DNA of 64,000 bases from an uncultured Tessaracoccus sp. (GTDB taxonomy: Bacteria > Actinomycetota > Actinomycetes > Propionibacteriales > Propionibacteriaceae), in NCBI RefSeq assembly GCF_943914565.1, contig NZ_CALUCN010000012.1, forward strand, positions 1 through 64,000. The letters run 5' to 3'. Of the stretch, positions 1 through 7,938 are shown one piece after another (within the stretch, counting starts at the first letter, position 1; every line of letters begins with the position of its first letter). The translations under genes were made by a program, and so were the position numbers. The notes under the pieces are model-generated. The model did not search any database and was not told where the DNA came from. It was given only the letters and a program-made list of their open reading frames with translations.

Positions 1-37
1 AAGTCTGTGAGGTACGGCACCCAACCACGCGGGGACT

Positions 38-388
38 CTATGTGAGTGTCGTCGCCAGCTCGCGAACGAGCAGGGTTGCCTTCGAGGCTGGTGCCCCGTC
101 CATGCGACACACGGTCATGTGCAGGAGCCGCGACGACCACGAGCGGCCGTTTCGGGCCAGCAGGGCCGTGAGGGTGATGACGATGGCGAACGCGCCCAGA
201 CGAATGAGATCGCCCGTGCGGCCGGTCGCCCACGCGTCGTGGGCGACGATCGACCCGAGTGCCTGGGCGAGGAATGACCATGGAAGGACGGTGCGGAGCA
301 GGTAGCCGAGCGCCCTGCGCCACCACGGTGCGTAGCGCCTGCCGGGAGTGCCGGCTGCATTGGCTGATGATTGCGGATGCGTCGTCAC
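38..388 (-). CDS. RDD-family small membrane protein
   Basis: A 116-residue protein read from a GTG at 388, which has a GGAAGGAG ribosome binding site a few bases upstream. Two hydrophobic stretches (about residues 28-50 and 62-80) and the C-terminal pattern GRSWSSRLL...GAPASKATLLVRE resemble the RDD membrane-protein family, whose function is not generally known. The N-terminal WWRRALGYLL matches the first RDD helix. It is divergent from the ROK regulator at 607 and shares the 389-606 spacer with it. Family assignment rests on pattern similarity only; the classical Arg-Asp-Asp residues are not clear. Confidence 0.6.
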   Translation of the reverse strand: MTTHPQSSANAAGTPGRRYAPWWRRALGYLLRTVLPWSFLAQALGSIVAHDAWATGRTGDLIRLGAFAIVITLTALLARNGRSWSSRLLHMTVCRMDGAPASKATLLVRELATTLT

Positions 389-606
389 CGTCGTCTCCTT
401 CCGTCGCCAGAACGTCGTCGTTGCGTCGACGATCTCAGCCTACGGCTGTGGCGAGTGGATGTCGTCCGCCGAGCGCGATCCGTGGCGTTGTCGATTGCGC
501 GCGTGGCTGCTCGGGCGTGGGGTGCGGTGGTGGGTGGTTGAGGTCTCCGCTACGCTTCCCCAAGCGAGGTGCGGGAAGCCTCGCGCGAACTCACCAGGGG
601 GGAACG

Positions 607-1773
607 ATGACCACAGGACGCGCGGATCCGCGGACGGTGCGGTACTGGAACGAGGCGCTGGTCATCGACGAACTCGACCGGGCCACGTCGCCGATGCGGA
701 TCGCCGCCCTGGCCGAACGCACCGGGCTCAGCCCCGCGTCGCTCGGGCACGTGTTGCGCGGGCTCGAGACCAAGGGATGGGTCGTGAGCAGCCACGACGT
801 CCAGCGGCGCCGCGGGCGGCCAGCGCAGGTGTTCCGTCTCGCCAACCCGGAGGGCTGCGTGCTCGGCCTCGACCTCGGGCCTCGCGTCGCGCGCATCGTG
901 CGGATGGACCTGCGCGGCCACGTCGTCGCGCGGATCGACACCCGGCTGCGCGACGTCGTCAACGACGAGGCCCGCATCGCCGAGCTCCGCCGCATGTACG
1001 AGGTGATCGTGCCGCCCGGCAGCGGGCCGGTGTGGCTGGCGGGCATCGCCGACGCCGGCGACTTCCGCGCGCCCGGCCGTGACGGCGGCGCACCCGGGTC
1101 CCCCGGGCCGATGGAGTACCTCCGTGCCGCCCACCCCGACAGCATCGTCGACCTCAGCGACGGGCACGCGCTCGTCTACGCCGCCCGCGAGATCGGGGCC
1201 GCGAAGGGGTTCGACGACGTGCTGCACGTGCACCTCGGCTGGCGCCCGCGCCTGGGCATGATCGTCGGGGGCCGCGTCCACCAGGGCGCGCACGAGCTCG
1301 CGGGCCACCTTCGCCCGCAGAGCGTGTTCCAAGGGCTTGCGAGTCCCGAGTGGCCCACGTGGGTGCTGGAGGACACCGACGACGGGAGCCCGCAGCTCAT
1401 CGAGTCCGCCGTCGCCGGCGACGAGGCCGCGCTCGCGAAGGCCAGGGAGTACCTCCTCGCCGTCGCGCCCCTCGTCGGGCTCGCCGCGGCGGTCGTCGAC
1501 CCGCAACGCTGCGTCGTGAGCGGAGCGTTCGCGCCGCTGGGGGACATGCCCACGTCGATCCTCAAGGTGGCGATCGAGTACCAGACCGGCCGCCCCGCCG
1601 ACGTCGTCGACTCCGGGCTCGACCAGTACGGAGCCGCGATCGGGGCTGCGCTCATCGCCCGACGGCGGGTGATGTCGACGCTCGTCTCGCCGGTCACCGG
1701 TGCCGCACCGTTCGACGTCGAAACCCTCCGCGAGCTCGGCCCGACCCAATCTCCGATATCACACACTTATTGA
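607..1773 (+). CDS. ROK-family transcriptional regulator
   Basis: 388 residues. The ATG at 607 is preceded by AGGGGGG at good spacing; longer in-frame starts upstream lack this. Residues about 15-70 form a winged helix-turn-helix (PMRIAALAERTGLSPASLGHVLRGL), followed by a ROK (sugar kinase-like) domain starting near GCVLGLDLG. The usual zinc-binding CxCGxxGC motif of ROK proteins is absent; GAHELAGHL stands in the corresponding region. ROK repressors normally sense sugars or sugar phosphates, but no sugar gene is adjacent, so the ligand cannot be inferred. Its 3' end overlaps the promoter of the downstream Fur-like gene. Confidence 0.8.
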   Translation: MTTGRADPRTVRYWNEALVIDELDRATSPMRIAALAERTGLSPASLGHVLRGLETKGWVVSSHDVQRRRGRPAQVFRLANPEGCVLGLDLGPRVARIVRMDLRGHVVARIDTRLRDVVNDEARIAELRRMYEVIVPPGSGPVWLAGIADAGDFRAPGRDGGAPGSPGPMEYLRAAHPDSIVDLSDGHALVYAAREIGAAKGFDDVLHVHLGWRPRLGMIVGGRVHQGAHELAGHLRPQSVFQGLASPEWPTWVLEDTDDGSPQLIESAVAGDEAALAKAREYLLAVAPLVGLAAAVVDPQRCVVSGAFAPLGDMPTSILKVAIEYQTGRPADVVDSGLDQYGAAIGAALIARRRVMSTLVSPVTGAAPFDVETLRELGPTQSPISHTY

Positions 1774-1798
1774 CTCAGTCCAGTTTACTGGCTATGGT
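1770..1798 (+). promoter_or_regulatory. promoter of the FurA-like gene, probably leaderless
   Basis: TTGACT at 1770-1775 and TATGGT at 1793-1798 are separated by exactly 17 bp. The expected start of transcription (about 7 bases after the -10 box) falls on the A of the ATG at 1805, so the mRNA would have no leader. A near-palindrome CCAG-TTTA-CTGG (1780-1791) lies in the spacer and is a candidate autoregulatory operator. The -35 box begins inside the stop region of the ROK gene. Confidence 0.7.
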
Positions 1799-1804
1799 TC
1801 GGCC

Positions 1805-2242
1805 ATGAGCATTGAGCAGGACCAGGCGACGTTGCGGGCGGCCGGCCTGCGCGTGACCGGGCCCCGGCTCGCCACCCTCGAGATCGTCCGCGAGACCCCG
1901 CACCTCACCGCAGACCTCGTCGCGACGGCCGTGCGCGAGCGGCTCGGCACGGTGTCCAAGCAGGCCATCTACGACATCCTCCACGCACTCACCGACGCGG
2001 CCCTGCTCCGCCGGATCGCCGTCGACGGGCGCGGGGCCCAGTACGAGATCGAGCGGGGGGACAACCACCACCACATCGTCTGCCGTCGCTGCGGACGGCT
2101 CGAGGACGTGCCGTGCCCCGTCGGGACGCCGCCGTGCCTGGACCCGCCGGTCGACCACGGCTTCGACGTCGAGGAGGCCGAGGTCATCTACCGCGGGTAC
2201 TGCGCCGAGTGCAGCCGGGAGCGGGCGGTCAGTACCCGCTGA
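1805..2242 (+). CDS. fur: Fur-family metal-dependent repressor (FurA-like)
   Basis: 145 residues, the usual Fur length. An N-terminal winged helix (LRVTGPRLATLEIV..., about 1-85) is followed by the dimerisation domain with DNHHHIVCRRCGRLEDV (CxxC at 93/96) and a second CxxC at 133/136 (CAEC), the structural zinc site. It resembles actinobacterial FurA, which represses katG and itself; no katG follows here, and the next gene is on the other strand. There is no ribosome binding site, consistent with leaderless translation from the promoter at 1770-1798. It could instead be a peroxide- or iron-sensing paralogue with distant targets. Confidence 0.85.
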   Translation: MSIEQDQATLRAAGLRVTGPRLATLEIVRETPHLTADLVATAVRERLGTVSKQAIYDILHALTDAALLRRIAVDGRGAQYEIERGDNHHHIVCRRCGRLEDVPCPVGTPPCLDPPVDHGFDVEEAEVIYRGYCAECSRERAVSTR

Positions 2243-2834
2243 CGTGCCGCTGGAACGCTGCCGGGTCGATGTGCACGTCGCTGCCCGCCCAGAAGAGGAA
2301 TCCCTTGAGGATGAGGGTGCCGTTGGACCCGTCGCCCTGCGCGGCGAGGTCGATGTCGTTGCCGGCCATGATCGCGACGGTCTGGTCGATCACGCGGACG
2401 CCCGGGGGCACGTAGATGTCGTGGCCGCCCATGATCGCTGAGACGTTGAGCACCACGACGGTGCCGGGGCCCATGCAGTCGCGCAGGTAGACGTCGTGGC
2501 CGCCCCAGAACGCGAACGCGCGCAGCCCCGGCGAGCCCGGCTCCAGCATGATCGTCTTCCCGCTCAGCACCGCGACGGCGCTCGTCGGGGGGACGTCGGT
2601 GTACGTGGGGACGTGGTTGGGGACGTGCTCGGCGGATGCGTGCGCGAGTGCCCGGCCCTCGGGCAGGTCGGCGAGCACGGCGTCGAGCTCGTCCTGATGC
2701 CGTGCGGCGAGCACCTCGTCCTGCCGGTCGCCCAGCTCGACGTGGTCGAGCCGGCCGGCGGCGTGGGCCTCCTGCAGTGCGCGCAGCGCGCGGTCCCGAT
2801 CGTCGTCGCCGATGCGTAGGCGTGCTCCCGTCAT
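2229..2834 (-). CDS. DUF1707 protein with LiaF-like C-terminal domain
   Basis: 201 residues from ATG 2834. Residues about 3-55 (ARLRIGDDDRDRALRALQEAHAAGRLDHVELGDRQDEVLAA) are a DUF1707 domain, a helical module common in actinobacterial membrane and cell-wall proteins. The C-terminal half has three repeats of a beta pattern ending in GGHDVYL, GGHDIYV and AGNDIDL, as in the LiaF/cell-wall antibiotic response fold. No membrane segment is seen. Its 3' end overlaps the convergent fur gene by 14 bp. The function is unknown; a role in envelope stress is only a guess from the fold. Confidence 0.7.
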   Translation of the reverse strand: MTGARLRIGDDDRDRALRALQEAHAAGRLDHVELGDRQDEVLAARHQDELDAVLADLPEGRALAHASAEHVPNHVPTYTDVPPTSAVAVLSGKTIMLEPGSPGLRAFAFWGGHDVYLRDCMGPGTVVVLNVSAIMGGHDIYVPPGVRVIDQTVAIMAGNDIDLAAQGDGSNGTLILKGFLFWAGSDVHIDPAAFQRHVSGY

Positions 2835-2941
2835 GGCGCGAGCGTAGCAGTGCACGCCGTGCGGTCGGTGCGTTCGCACGGCTCCTGCTTGGGGTTCCGT
2901 TGGTAGGATCGGGGTGTCACCGCGAGCCGAGGAGACAACCA

Positions 2942-3166
2942 GTGGACACCTCGCCGTTCACCCGCCACAGCGACGTCCGGCGCGTGTGGCCCGAGCTGTT
3001 CGTCGACGTCGACGCAGACGTCAGCCACGTCGTCGCCGAGACGGCGGCGGACCAGATCCTGGAAGGCGTCCCGGTGGACCGCGACTTCGTCCAGTGCCTC
3101 GTCGCCGAAGCGAGGCAGCTGGTCGGTGGCCGCAGGCATCCCCACGCCGAGGGCGTCGACGGATGA
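2942..3166 (+). CDS. putative antitoxin of a Fic toxin (VbhA-like)
   Basis: 74 residues from a GTG with AGGAGA upstream. It overlaps the Fic gene by ATGA, so the two are translationally coupled. Residues 40-42 are LEG (AADQILEGVPVDRDF), matching the inhibitory helix of class I Fic antitoxins, whose motif is Ser/Thr-x-x-x-Glu-Gly. The glutamate is E41, but the Ser/Thr position is Asp37 here. The family assignment is an inference from position, size and this motif. Confidence 0.65.
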   Translation: MDTSPFTRHSDVRRVWPELFVDVDADVSHVVAETAADQILEGVPVDRDFVQCLVAEARQLVGGRRHPHAEGVDG

Positions 3167-3810
3167 CCGAGCACGGCCCGGGGGAGTGGAACGCCTACTT
3201 CCAGCACGACGAGCGCGGGGAACGCACCGAGGTGCTCGCCAACCGGCTCGGCATCGTCGACGACGACGGGCTCCAACTCGCCGAGCGTGACCACGGCGCT
3301 CGGGCCGCGCTCCGGATCCGGACGGGGGCCTCGCCGGTTGCCCAGACATTCGACCTCGCGCACCTCAGGGCCATTCACGAGGCGTTGTTCGGCGAGGTCT
3401 ATGCGTGGGCGGGGCGGGTGCGCACCGTCGGCCTCGCCAAGGGCATGACCACGTTCGCGGACCCGGGCGAGGGCATCCGACGCGCGGCCGCGCAGGCGCA
3501 GCGGGTCGTCCACGACACCGACTGGCCGAGCGCGGACGACGAGTTGTTCGCCGTCCGGCTCGCGGAGGTGTTCGCGTGGGTCAACTTCGCGCACCCGTTC
3601 CGTGAGGGCAACGGCCGGACGACGAGGCTCTTCCTCGCCGACGTGGCCGCGCTCGCCGGCCGCAGGCTCGAGTTCGCACGCGTCGGCAAGGCCGTGTGGG
3701 ACCAACGCAGCGAACTCACGAGCCCCGACCTCGGCTCGACGACACCCGTCCCGGACGCCATGGTGCCGGTGATGCGCCACGTGGCTGGGGGCGCAGCGCA
3801 CCGGGGCTGA
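3163..3810 (+). CDS. fic: Fic-domain toxin (protein AMPylase)
   Basis: 215 residues. The catalytic Fic motif HPFREGNGR spans residues 144-152, with H144 as the expected general base. The upstream hairpin region (TTFADPGEGIRRA) and the conserved LFGEVYAWAGRVRTV segment (75-90) also fit the family. Fic toxins transfer AMP from ATP to a hydroxyl of a target such as gyrase or topoisomerase IV, and class I proteins are held inactive by a partner antitoxin, here the overlapping gene upstream. Nothing suggests secretion. The motif is intact, so it should be active when released. Confidence 0.88.
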   Translation: MTEHGPGEWNAYFQHDERGERTEVLANRLGIVDDDGLQLAERDHGARAALRIRTGASPVAQTFDLAHLRAIHEALFGEVYAWAGRVRTVGLAKGMTTFADPGEGIRRAAAQAQRVVHDTDWPSADDELFAVRLAEVFAWVNFAHPFREGNGRTTRLFLADVAALAGRRLEFARVGKAVWDQRSELTSPDLGSTTPVPDAMVPVMRHVAGGAAHRG

Positions 3811-3942
3811 GTGACGAAGGGTGCGCTCCGGTGAGGGTGGCTCGCTCGTCGAGTTCGGCCTGACCCGGATCGTCGAGTGCCCGCGCGTGGCGTGCGCGTG
3901 CCGACGGCGTCAGTCTGCGCAGGAATCCCACCACGACGTCCT

Positions 3943-3988
3943 TCAGTGTTGAGAACACCACCACATGCGGTGGTGTTCTCAACACTGA
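3943..3988. repeat. perfect 20-bp stem hairpin
   Basis: Two 20-bp arms (3943-3962 and 3969-3988) are perfect reverse complements around a 6-base loop ACATGC. The arm begins TCAGTGTTGAGAAC. There is no T-tract on either side, so it is more likely a REP-like element or protein site than a plain terminator, although it lies between the convergent fic and lysS genes. Confidence 0.8.
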
Positions 3989-4041
3989 GAGGCCGGGCTC
4001 CAACCACGGGCCTACGGCTGGAGCACATGACGGCCCGAACG

Positions 4042-4119
4042 CGCACGGTTTCGTCCCCGCGTGCGAGGTTCACCCCGTGAATCGGGGGTGAGATCGGATC
4101 GCGGGGACGAAACCGTGCG
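4042..4119. repeat. palindromic repeat, copy 1 of 2
   Basis: The arms CGCACGGTTTCGTCCCCGCG (4042-4061) and their exact reverse complement (4100-4119) enclose 38 bp. The same arms and a similar-sized, partly similar interior recur at 63326-63404, so this is a dispersed element and not a local accident. Confidence 0.85.
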
Positions 4120-4178
4120 GCAATTCACCAGCGGCGCTGGCGCGCCGGCCCTCGACGAGCGAACGCCTCAGCCGCTGC

Positions 4179-5681
4179 TCACGCGTGTGGACGCAGCAAC
4201 GGATACAGGATCGTCTCGCGGATCCCGGCGCCGGTGAGGAGCATCACGATGCGGTCGATGCCGACGCCGAGGCCGCCCATGGGGGGCACGCCGTACTCGA
4301 GCGCCTCGATGAAGTCGGTGTCGAGCTGCATGGCCTCGGGGTCGCCCGCGGCGGCCTTCAGCGACTGCGCGGTCAGCACCTCGCGTTGCACCACCGGGTC
4401 GATCATCTCGGTGAAGCCCGTGCCGCGCTCCATGCCGCCGATGATGAGGTCCCAGGCGAGCACCTTGCCGGGGTCGTCCTTGTTGATCCGCGCCAGTGGC
4501 TGCGCGACGGCGGGGTAGTCGCACACGAACGTCGGCTGGAGCAGCGTGGGCTCGACGAGCTCGCCGAAGAGTTCCATCACCAGCTTGCCGGCGTCCCATG
4601 CCGGGTCGACCTCCACCTCACGCTCCTCGGCCAGCCGGCGCAGCTCGTCGGCGGGGGTGTCCACCGTGAGCTCGACGCCCAGCTCCTCCGACAGCGCGGG
4701 GTAGACGGACAGCCAGGGCCAGTCGCCGTCGAGGTCGACGGTGCCGCGGGCGGTCTCGATCTGCCGGCCGCCCACCGCGTCGGCCGCGGCGAGGACGACG
4801 TCCTTCGTGACCTGCGCGATCGTGAACTGGTCGCCCCAGGCCTGGTAGGCCTCGAGCATCGTGAACTCCGGCGAGTGCGACGAGTCCACGCCCTCGTTGC
4901 GGAACACCCGGCCCATCTCGAAGATGCGGCTCGCGCCGCCCACCATCGTGCGCTTGAGGTGCAGCTCGAGCGCGATGCGCAGGCTCATGTCGAGGTCGAA
5001 CGCGTTCAGGTGCGTCCCGAACGGCCGCGCGGCGGCGCCGCCATGGATGAGCTGGAGGATCGGCGTCTCGACCTCCATGAAGTCCTGGCCGTAGAGCGTC
5101 TCGCGCACGGCCCTGGTGATCGCGGAGCGCTTGCGCACCATCTCGCGCGCCTCGTCGCGCACGATGAGGTCGACGTAGCGGCGCCGCACGCGGGCCTCCT
5201 CCGAGAGCTCCTTGTGCAGCGTCGGCAGCGGGCGAAGCGCCTTCGACGCCATCCGCCACTCGGAGGCCATCACGGACAGCTCGCCGCGACGGGACACGAT
5301 CACGCGCCCGTCCACCCAGACGTGGTCGCCCAGGTCCACGTCGGACTTCCACGCCGCGAGCGCGTCCTCGCCCACCTCGGCGAGCGAGAGCATGATCTGG
5401 AGGCGTTCGCCGTTGTCGTCGGGGCCGAAGGCGTCCTGCAGCGTCGCGAACGCGAGCTTGCCGGTGTTGCGGATGAAGACCACCCGTCCGCCGACCTGCA
5501 CGCGGTCGTCGGTCTCCTCGCCCGTCTCGAGGTGCTGCCACCCCTCGCGCACCTCGCCGAGCGTGTGGCTGCGGCGGAGATCGGCCGGGTACGGCTCGAC
5601 CCCGGCGGCGAGCAGGCGTTCGCGCTTCTCCTTGCGGACGGCGGTCTGTTCGGAATCGGTCGGCTGGGTCTGGTCGCTCAC
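4179..5681 (-). CDS. lysS: lysyl-tRNA synthetase, class II
   Basis: 500 residues. It charges tRNA-Lys with lysine in the cytoplasm. The OB-fold tRNA-binding domain (VQVGGRVVFIRNTGKLAFATLQD, about 70-95) precedes the class II catalytic core: motif 1 in FMEVETPILQ, motif 2 in RIFEMGRVFRNEGVDSSHSPEFTMLE, and motif 3 in PPMGGLGVGIDRIVML near the C-terminus. I chose the GTG at 5681 because TAGGATG lies at good spacing; an ATG at 5690 is the alternative and adds three residues. The gene is divergent from the YbjQ-like gene. Confidence 0.93.
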   Translation of the reverse strand: MSDQTQPTDSEQTAVRKEKRERLLAAGVEPYPADLRRSHTLGEVREGWQHLETGEETDDRVQVGGRVVFIRNTGKLAFATLQDAFGPDDNGERLQIMLSLAEVGEDALAAWKSDVDLGDHVWVDGRVIVSRRGELSVMASEWRMASKALRPLPTLHKELSEEARVRRRYVDLIVRDEAREMVRKRSAITRAVRETLYGQDFMEVETPILQLIHGGAAARPFGTHLNAFDLDMSLRIALELHLKRTMVGGASRIFEMGRVFRNEGVDSSHSPEFTMLEAYQAWGDQFTIAQVTKDVVLAAADAVGGRQIETARGTVDLDGDWPWLSVYPALSEELGVELTVDTPADELRRLAEEREVEVDPAWDAGKLVMELFGELVEPTLLQPTFVCDYPAVAQPLARINKDDPGKVLAWDLIIGGMERGTGFTEMIDPVVQREVLTAQSLKAAAGDPEAMQLDTDFIEALEYGVPPMGGLGVGIDRIVMLLTGAGIRETILYPLLRPHA

Positions 5682-5740
5682 GGCTCGCATCCTAGCCCGT
5701 CTCGGGCGGGGAGGGTCCGTCGGCACGTTAGGGTGTGCGC

Positions 5741-6103
5741 ATGGAGCCGCCGATCTCGCCCCTGCCGCAGCCCGACGTGGACCCACGTCGCCCGGAATTC
5801 CTGCGCTACGCGCTGCCCGTCACCACCACGGAGTCGCTGCCGGGCGTCTCGGAGGTCATCGGTGTCGTGATCGGCGTCGCCACCCGCCCGACCGACCAGG
5901 CGCACCACCCGGAGATGCACTACATCAACACCCGCGCCAGGCAGGACGCGATGGGGGCCATGGTGCTCCAGGCGCAGCAGGCAGGGGCCGACGCCGTCGT
6001 CGGCGTGCGATTCGACTCGGGATCGATCGCCGACCAGGTGGGGGAGATCACCGCCTACGGCACGGCCGTTCGGCTCGCGTCCTCCCGCGCCGACTGGGTC
6101 TGA
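5741..6103 (+). CDS. YbjQ/UPF0145-family protein
   Basis: 120 residues. The pattern PVTTTESLPGVSEVIGVVIGVATR ... AGADAVVGVRFDSG ... EITAYGTAVRL matches the YbjQ family, small proteins that form pentamers and have been called heavy-metal-binding without a proven role. An AGGG sits 7 bases before ATG 5741; GTG 5735 is an alternative. It is convergent with crgA, with a 3-bp gap. Confidence 0.75.
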   Translation: MEPPISPLPQPDVDPRRPEFLRYALPVTTTESLPGVSEVIGVVIGVATRPTDQAHHPEMHYINTRARQDAMGAMVLQAQQAGADAVVGVRFDSGSIADQVGEITAYGTAVRLASSRADWV

Positions 6104-6106
6104 GCC

Positions 6107-6391
6107 CTACTTCCACTGGGTCATCACGCCGAGGCTGGCGATGATGAACCCGACGGCGACGAGCATGTTCCAGTTGCCGAGCGAGGCCATGAACGGAATC
6201 ATGCTGCCCGCGAGGTTCCAGACCACCATCCACAGCACGCCGATGAGGAACAGCGGCACGAACACCCACGGCACCCAGTCGCGGCCGCCGGAGGCCAACC
6301 GGGTCTGCTTCTGCTTCTCCTCGGTGGCCTCGTGACGCTGCTTCGCCAGCTTCTTCTTGGCCGCCGCCTTGCGCACTCGTGATTCGGGCAC
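6107..6391 (-). CDS. crgA: cell division protein CrgA
   Basis: 94 residues, matching the family (about 85-95). A basic N-terminal cytoplasmic tail (PESRVRKAAAKKKLAKQR) is followed by two membrane helices, WVFVPLFLIGVLWMVVWNL and NMLVAVGFIIASLGVM, and a short end TQWK. CrgA sits in the septal membrane of actinobacteria and contacts FtsZ, FtsQ, FtsI and CwsA. I chose GTG 6391 because AAGGAGGAGA precedes it at ideal spacing; an upstream ATG at 6418 lacks this. The crgA - DUF881 - trpG/pabA - pknB order is that of mycobacteria. Confidence 0.9.
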   Translation of the reverse strand: MPESRVRKAAAKKKLAKQRHEATEEKQKQTRLASGGRDWVPWVFVPLFLIGVLWMVVWNLAGSMIPFMASLGNWNMLVAVGFIIASLGVMTQWK

Positions 6392-6466
6392 TGTCTCCTC
6401 CTTGCGGGTCCCCGCCATGGTAGTTCACGGCGACGACGTTGCACCATCTGCAAGCGGTGCGGCCCG

Positions 6467-7207
6467 TCACGGCACCCGCGCGTGCGTCACGCCGAGGACG
6501 CCGGTGTAGCCGGGCATCTCGATCGTCGGCACGGTCTCGGTCTGGAGGCCCAGGCCGTAGGCGTCGACGTACTGCCGGTAGATCTGCACGGCCCGGGCGG
6601 AGTCGAGCGCCTCGGTGAGCCGGTCGGGGTCGCCGATCGCCTGGACGACGTACGGTGGCGCGTACGCCACGCCGTGGAGGACGACGGTGTTGCCGACGCA
6701 CTTGACCCCCGTCGTGGAGATGACGCGCTCGCCCTGCAGCGTCATGGCCTCCGCGCCGCCGTCCCACAACGCGTTCATCACCGCCTGGATGTCCTGCTGG
6801 TGCACGACGAGCGCGTCGTCGTCGACGCCGGCAGGCTTCACATCAGCGGGCGCGTCGGTGAGCGTGACGCGCAGGCCCGGCCCCTCGACGGGCGCCGCGG
6901 AGGCGTGCTGCTCCGCGCGGGCGACCCGCCGTCGGAGATCACCGAGGTCCAGGTCCGTGCCCGAGAGCTCGTCCACCTCGCCGCGCAGCTCGTCGATCTC
7001 GCCCTGGAGCTCCGTGTTGCGCTGACCCTGCTGGACGATGAGCTCGCGCAGGGAGAGGTTGCGGTCGCTGCGCAGGTCCGTGCCGCGCGCAGCGACCGCC
7101 GAGATCGTGATGAGCAGCCCCGCGAGCACGCACACGACGATGGTCACCGCGCGCCCCGCTGGGGTGCGCGGTGACCGCTGTGCCCGCTCGAACCGCCGTC
7201 TGCCCAC
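6467..7207 (-). CDS. DUF881-family membrane-anchored protein
   Basis: 246 residues from a GTG at 7207. One membrane helix (VTIVVCVLAGLLITISAVAA, about 20-40) is followed by a coiled coil (LRELIVQQGQRNTELQGEIDELRGEVDEL) and a C-terminal domain containing VRVTLTDAP ... VVHQQDIQAVMNALWDGGAEAMTLQGERV, the hallmark of DUF881. Mycobacteria have a homologue at the same place (between crgA and trpG). The function is not established; a cell-division or envelope role is inferred from position. Confidence 0.8.
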   Translation of the reverse strand: MGRRRFERAQRSPRTPAGRAVTIVVCVLAGLLITISAVAARGTDLRSDRNLSLRELIVQQGQRNTELQGEIDELRGEVDELSGTDLDLGDLRRRVARAEQHASAAPVEGPGLRVTLTDAPADVKPAGVDDDALVVHQQDIQAVMNALWDGGAEAMTLQGERVISTTGVKCVGNTVVLHGVAYAPPYVVQAIGDPDRLTEALDSARAVQIYRQYVDAYGLGLQTETVPTIEMPGYTGVLGVTHARVP

Positions 7208-7271
7208 GCAGCCATCGTAGGCGACGCGGTCACGCCCCGGCAGCGCGGCGCGGGGCTGGCACAATGGCGCC

Positions 7272-7904
7272 GTGCGGATCCTCGTCATCGACAACTACGA
7301 CTCGTTCGTGCACAACCTCGTGCAGTACCTCCAGCAGCTGGGCGCCGACGTCGAGTGCTGGCGCAACGACGACCCACGCCTCACCCGCACCGGCTGGCAC
7401 ACCCCCGTCGACGGCGTGCTCCTCTCACCGGGCCCCGGCACCCCCGAACGGGCCGGCGGCATCGTCGAACTGGTCCGCGACCTCGCCGGCGTCGTGCCGC
7501 TGTTCGGGGTGTGCCTCGGCATGCAGGCGATGGCGGTCGCGTTCGGCGGTCGCGTCGTCCGCGCGCCCGAGCCCGTCCACGGCAAGGTCTCCGACGTCCA
7601 CCACGACGCCACCGGCGTCTTCCGCGGCCTGCCGTCGCCGCTGAAGGCCACCCGCTACCACTCCCTCGCCGTCACCCCCGACGACCTCCCGCCCGAGCTG
7701 GAGATCCACGCCCGCAGCGCCACCGGGCTGCCGATGGCGCTGCGCCACCGCTCCCTGCCCGTCGAGGGCGTGCAGTTCCACCCCGAGAGCATCCTCAGCG
7801 AGCGGGGGCACGGGATGCTCGCCAATTGGCTCGCCACGTGCGGCGACGCCGACGCCCCGCGACGCGCGGCCGACCTGGCCCCCGCCGTTCCCGGCCCGCG
7901 CTGA
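7272..7904 (+). CDS. pabA: class I glutamine amidotransferase, PabA/TrpG-like
   Basis: 210 residues from GTG 7272. It would release ammonia from glutamine for aminodeoxychorismate or anthranilate synthase. The triad is visible: Cys in GVCLGMQAMA (about residue 82), and His-Glu in VQFHPESILS near 168-170. The N-terminus RILVIDNYDSFVHNLVQYL and the SPGPGTPERAG loop are typical. No partner pabB or trpE is adjacent, so the choice between folate and tryptophan synthesis is open; the homologue at this place in mycobacteria is annotated trpG. Confidence 0.85.
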   Translation: MRILVIDNYDSFVHNLVQYLQQLGADVECWRNDDPRLTRTGWHTPVDGVLLSPGPGTPERAGGIVELVRDLAGVVPLFGVCLGMQAMAVAFGGRVVRAPEPVHGKVSDVHHDATGVFRGLPSPLKATRYHSLAVTPDDLPPELEIHARSATGLPMALRHRSLPVEGVQFHPESILSERGHGMLANWLATCGDADAPRRAADLAPAVPGPR

Positions 7905-7938
7905 GCCGCCCACGCCGTCGGGGCGCGGCCGGCTCAGC
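7900..7938. terminator. bidirectional hairpin between pabA and pknB
   Basis: The 9-bp arms GCTGAGCCG (7900-7908) and CGGCTCAGC (7930-7938) overlap the stop codons of the two convergent genes. No T-tract follows in either direction, as is common in high-GC actinobacteria. Confidence 0.55.

Larger units (their letters stand above)
3811..4178. other. intergenic stretch with two palindromic elements
   Basis: No gene is supported here. The stretch lies between the rightward fic gene and the leftward end of lysS, and holds a perfect hairpin (3943-3988) and one copy of a palindromic repeat (4042-4119) that recurs at the other end of the window. Confidence 0.7.
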
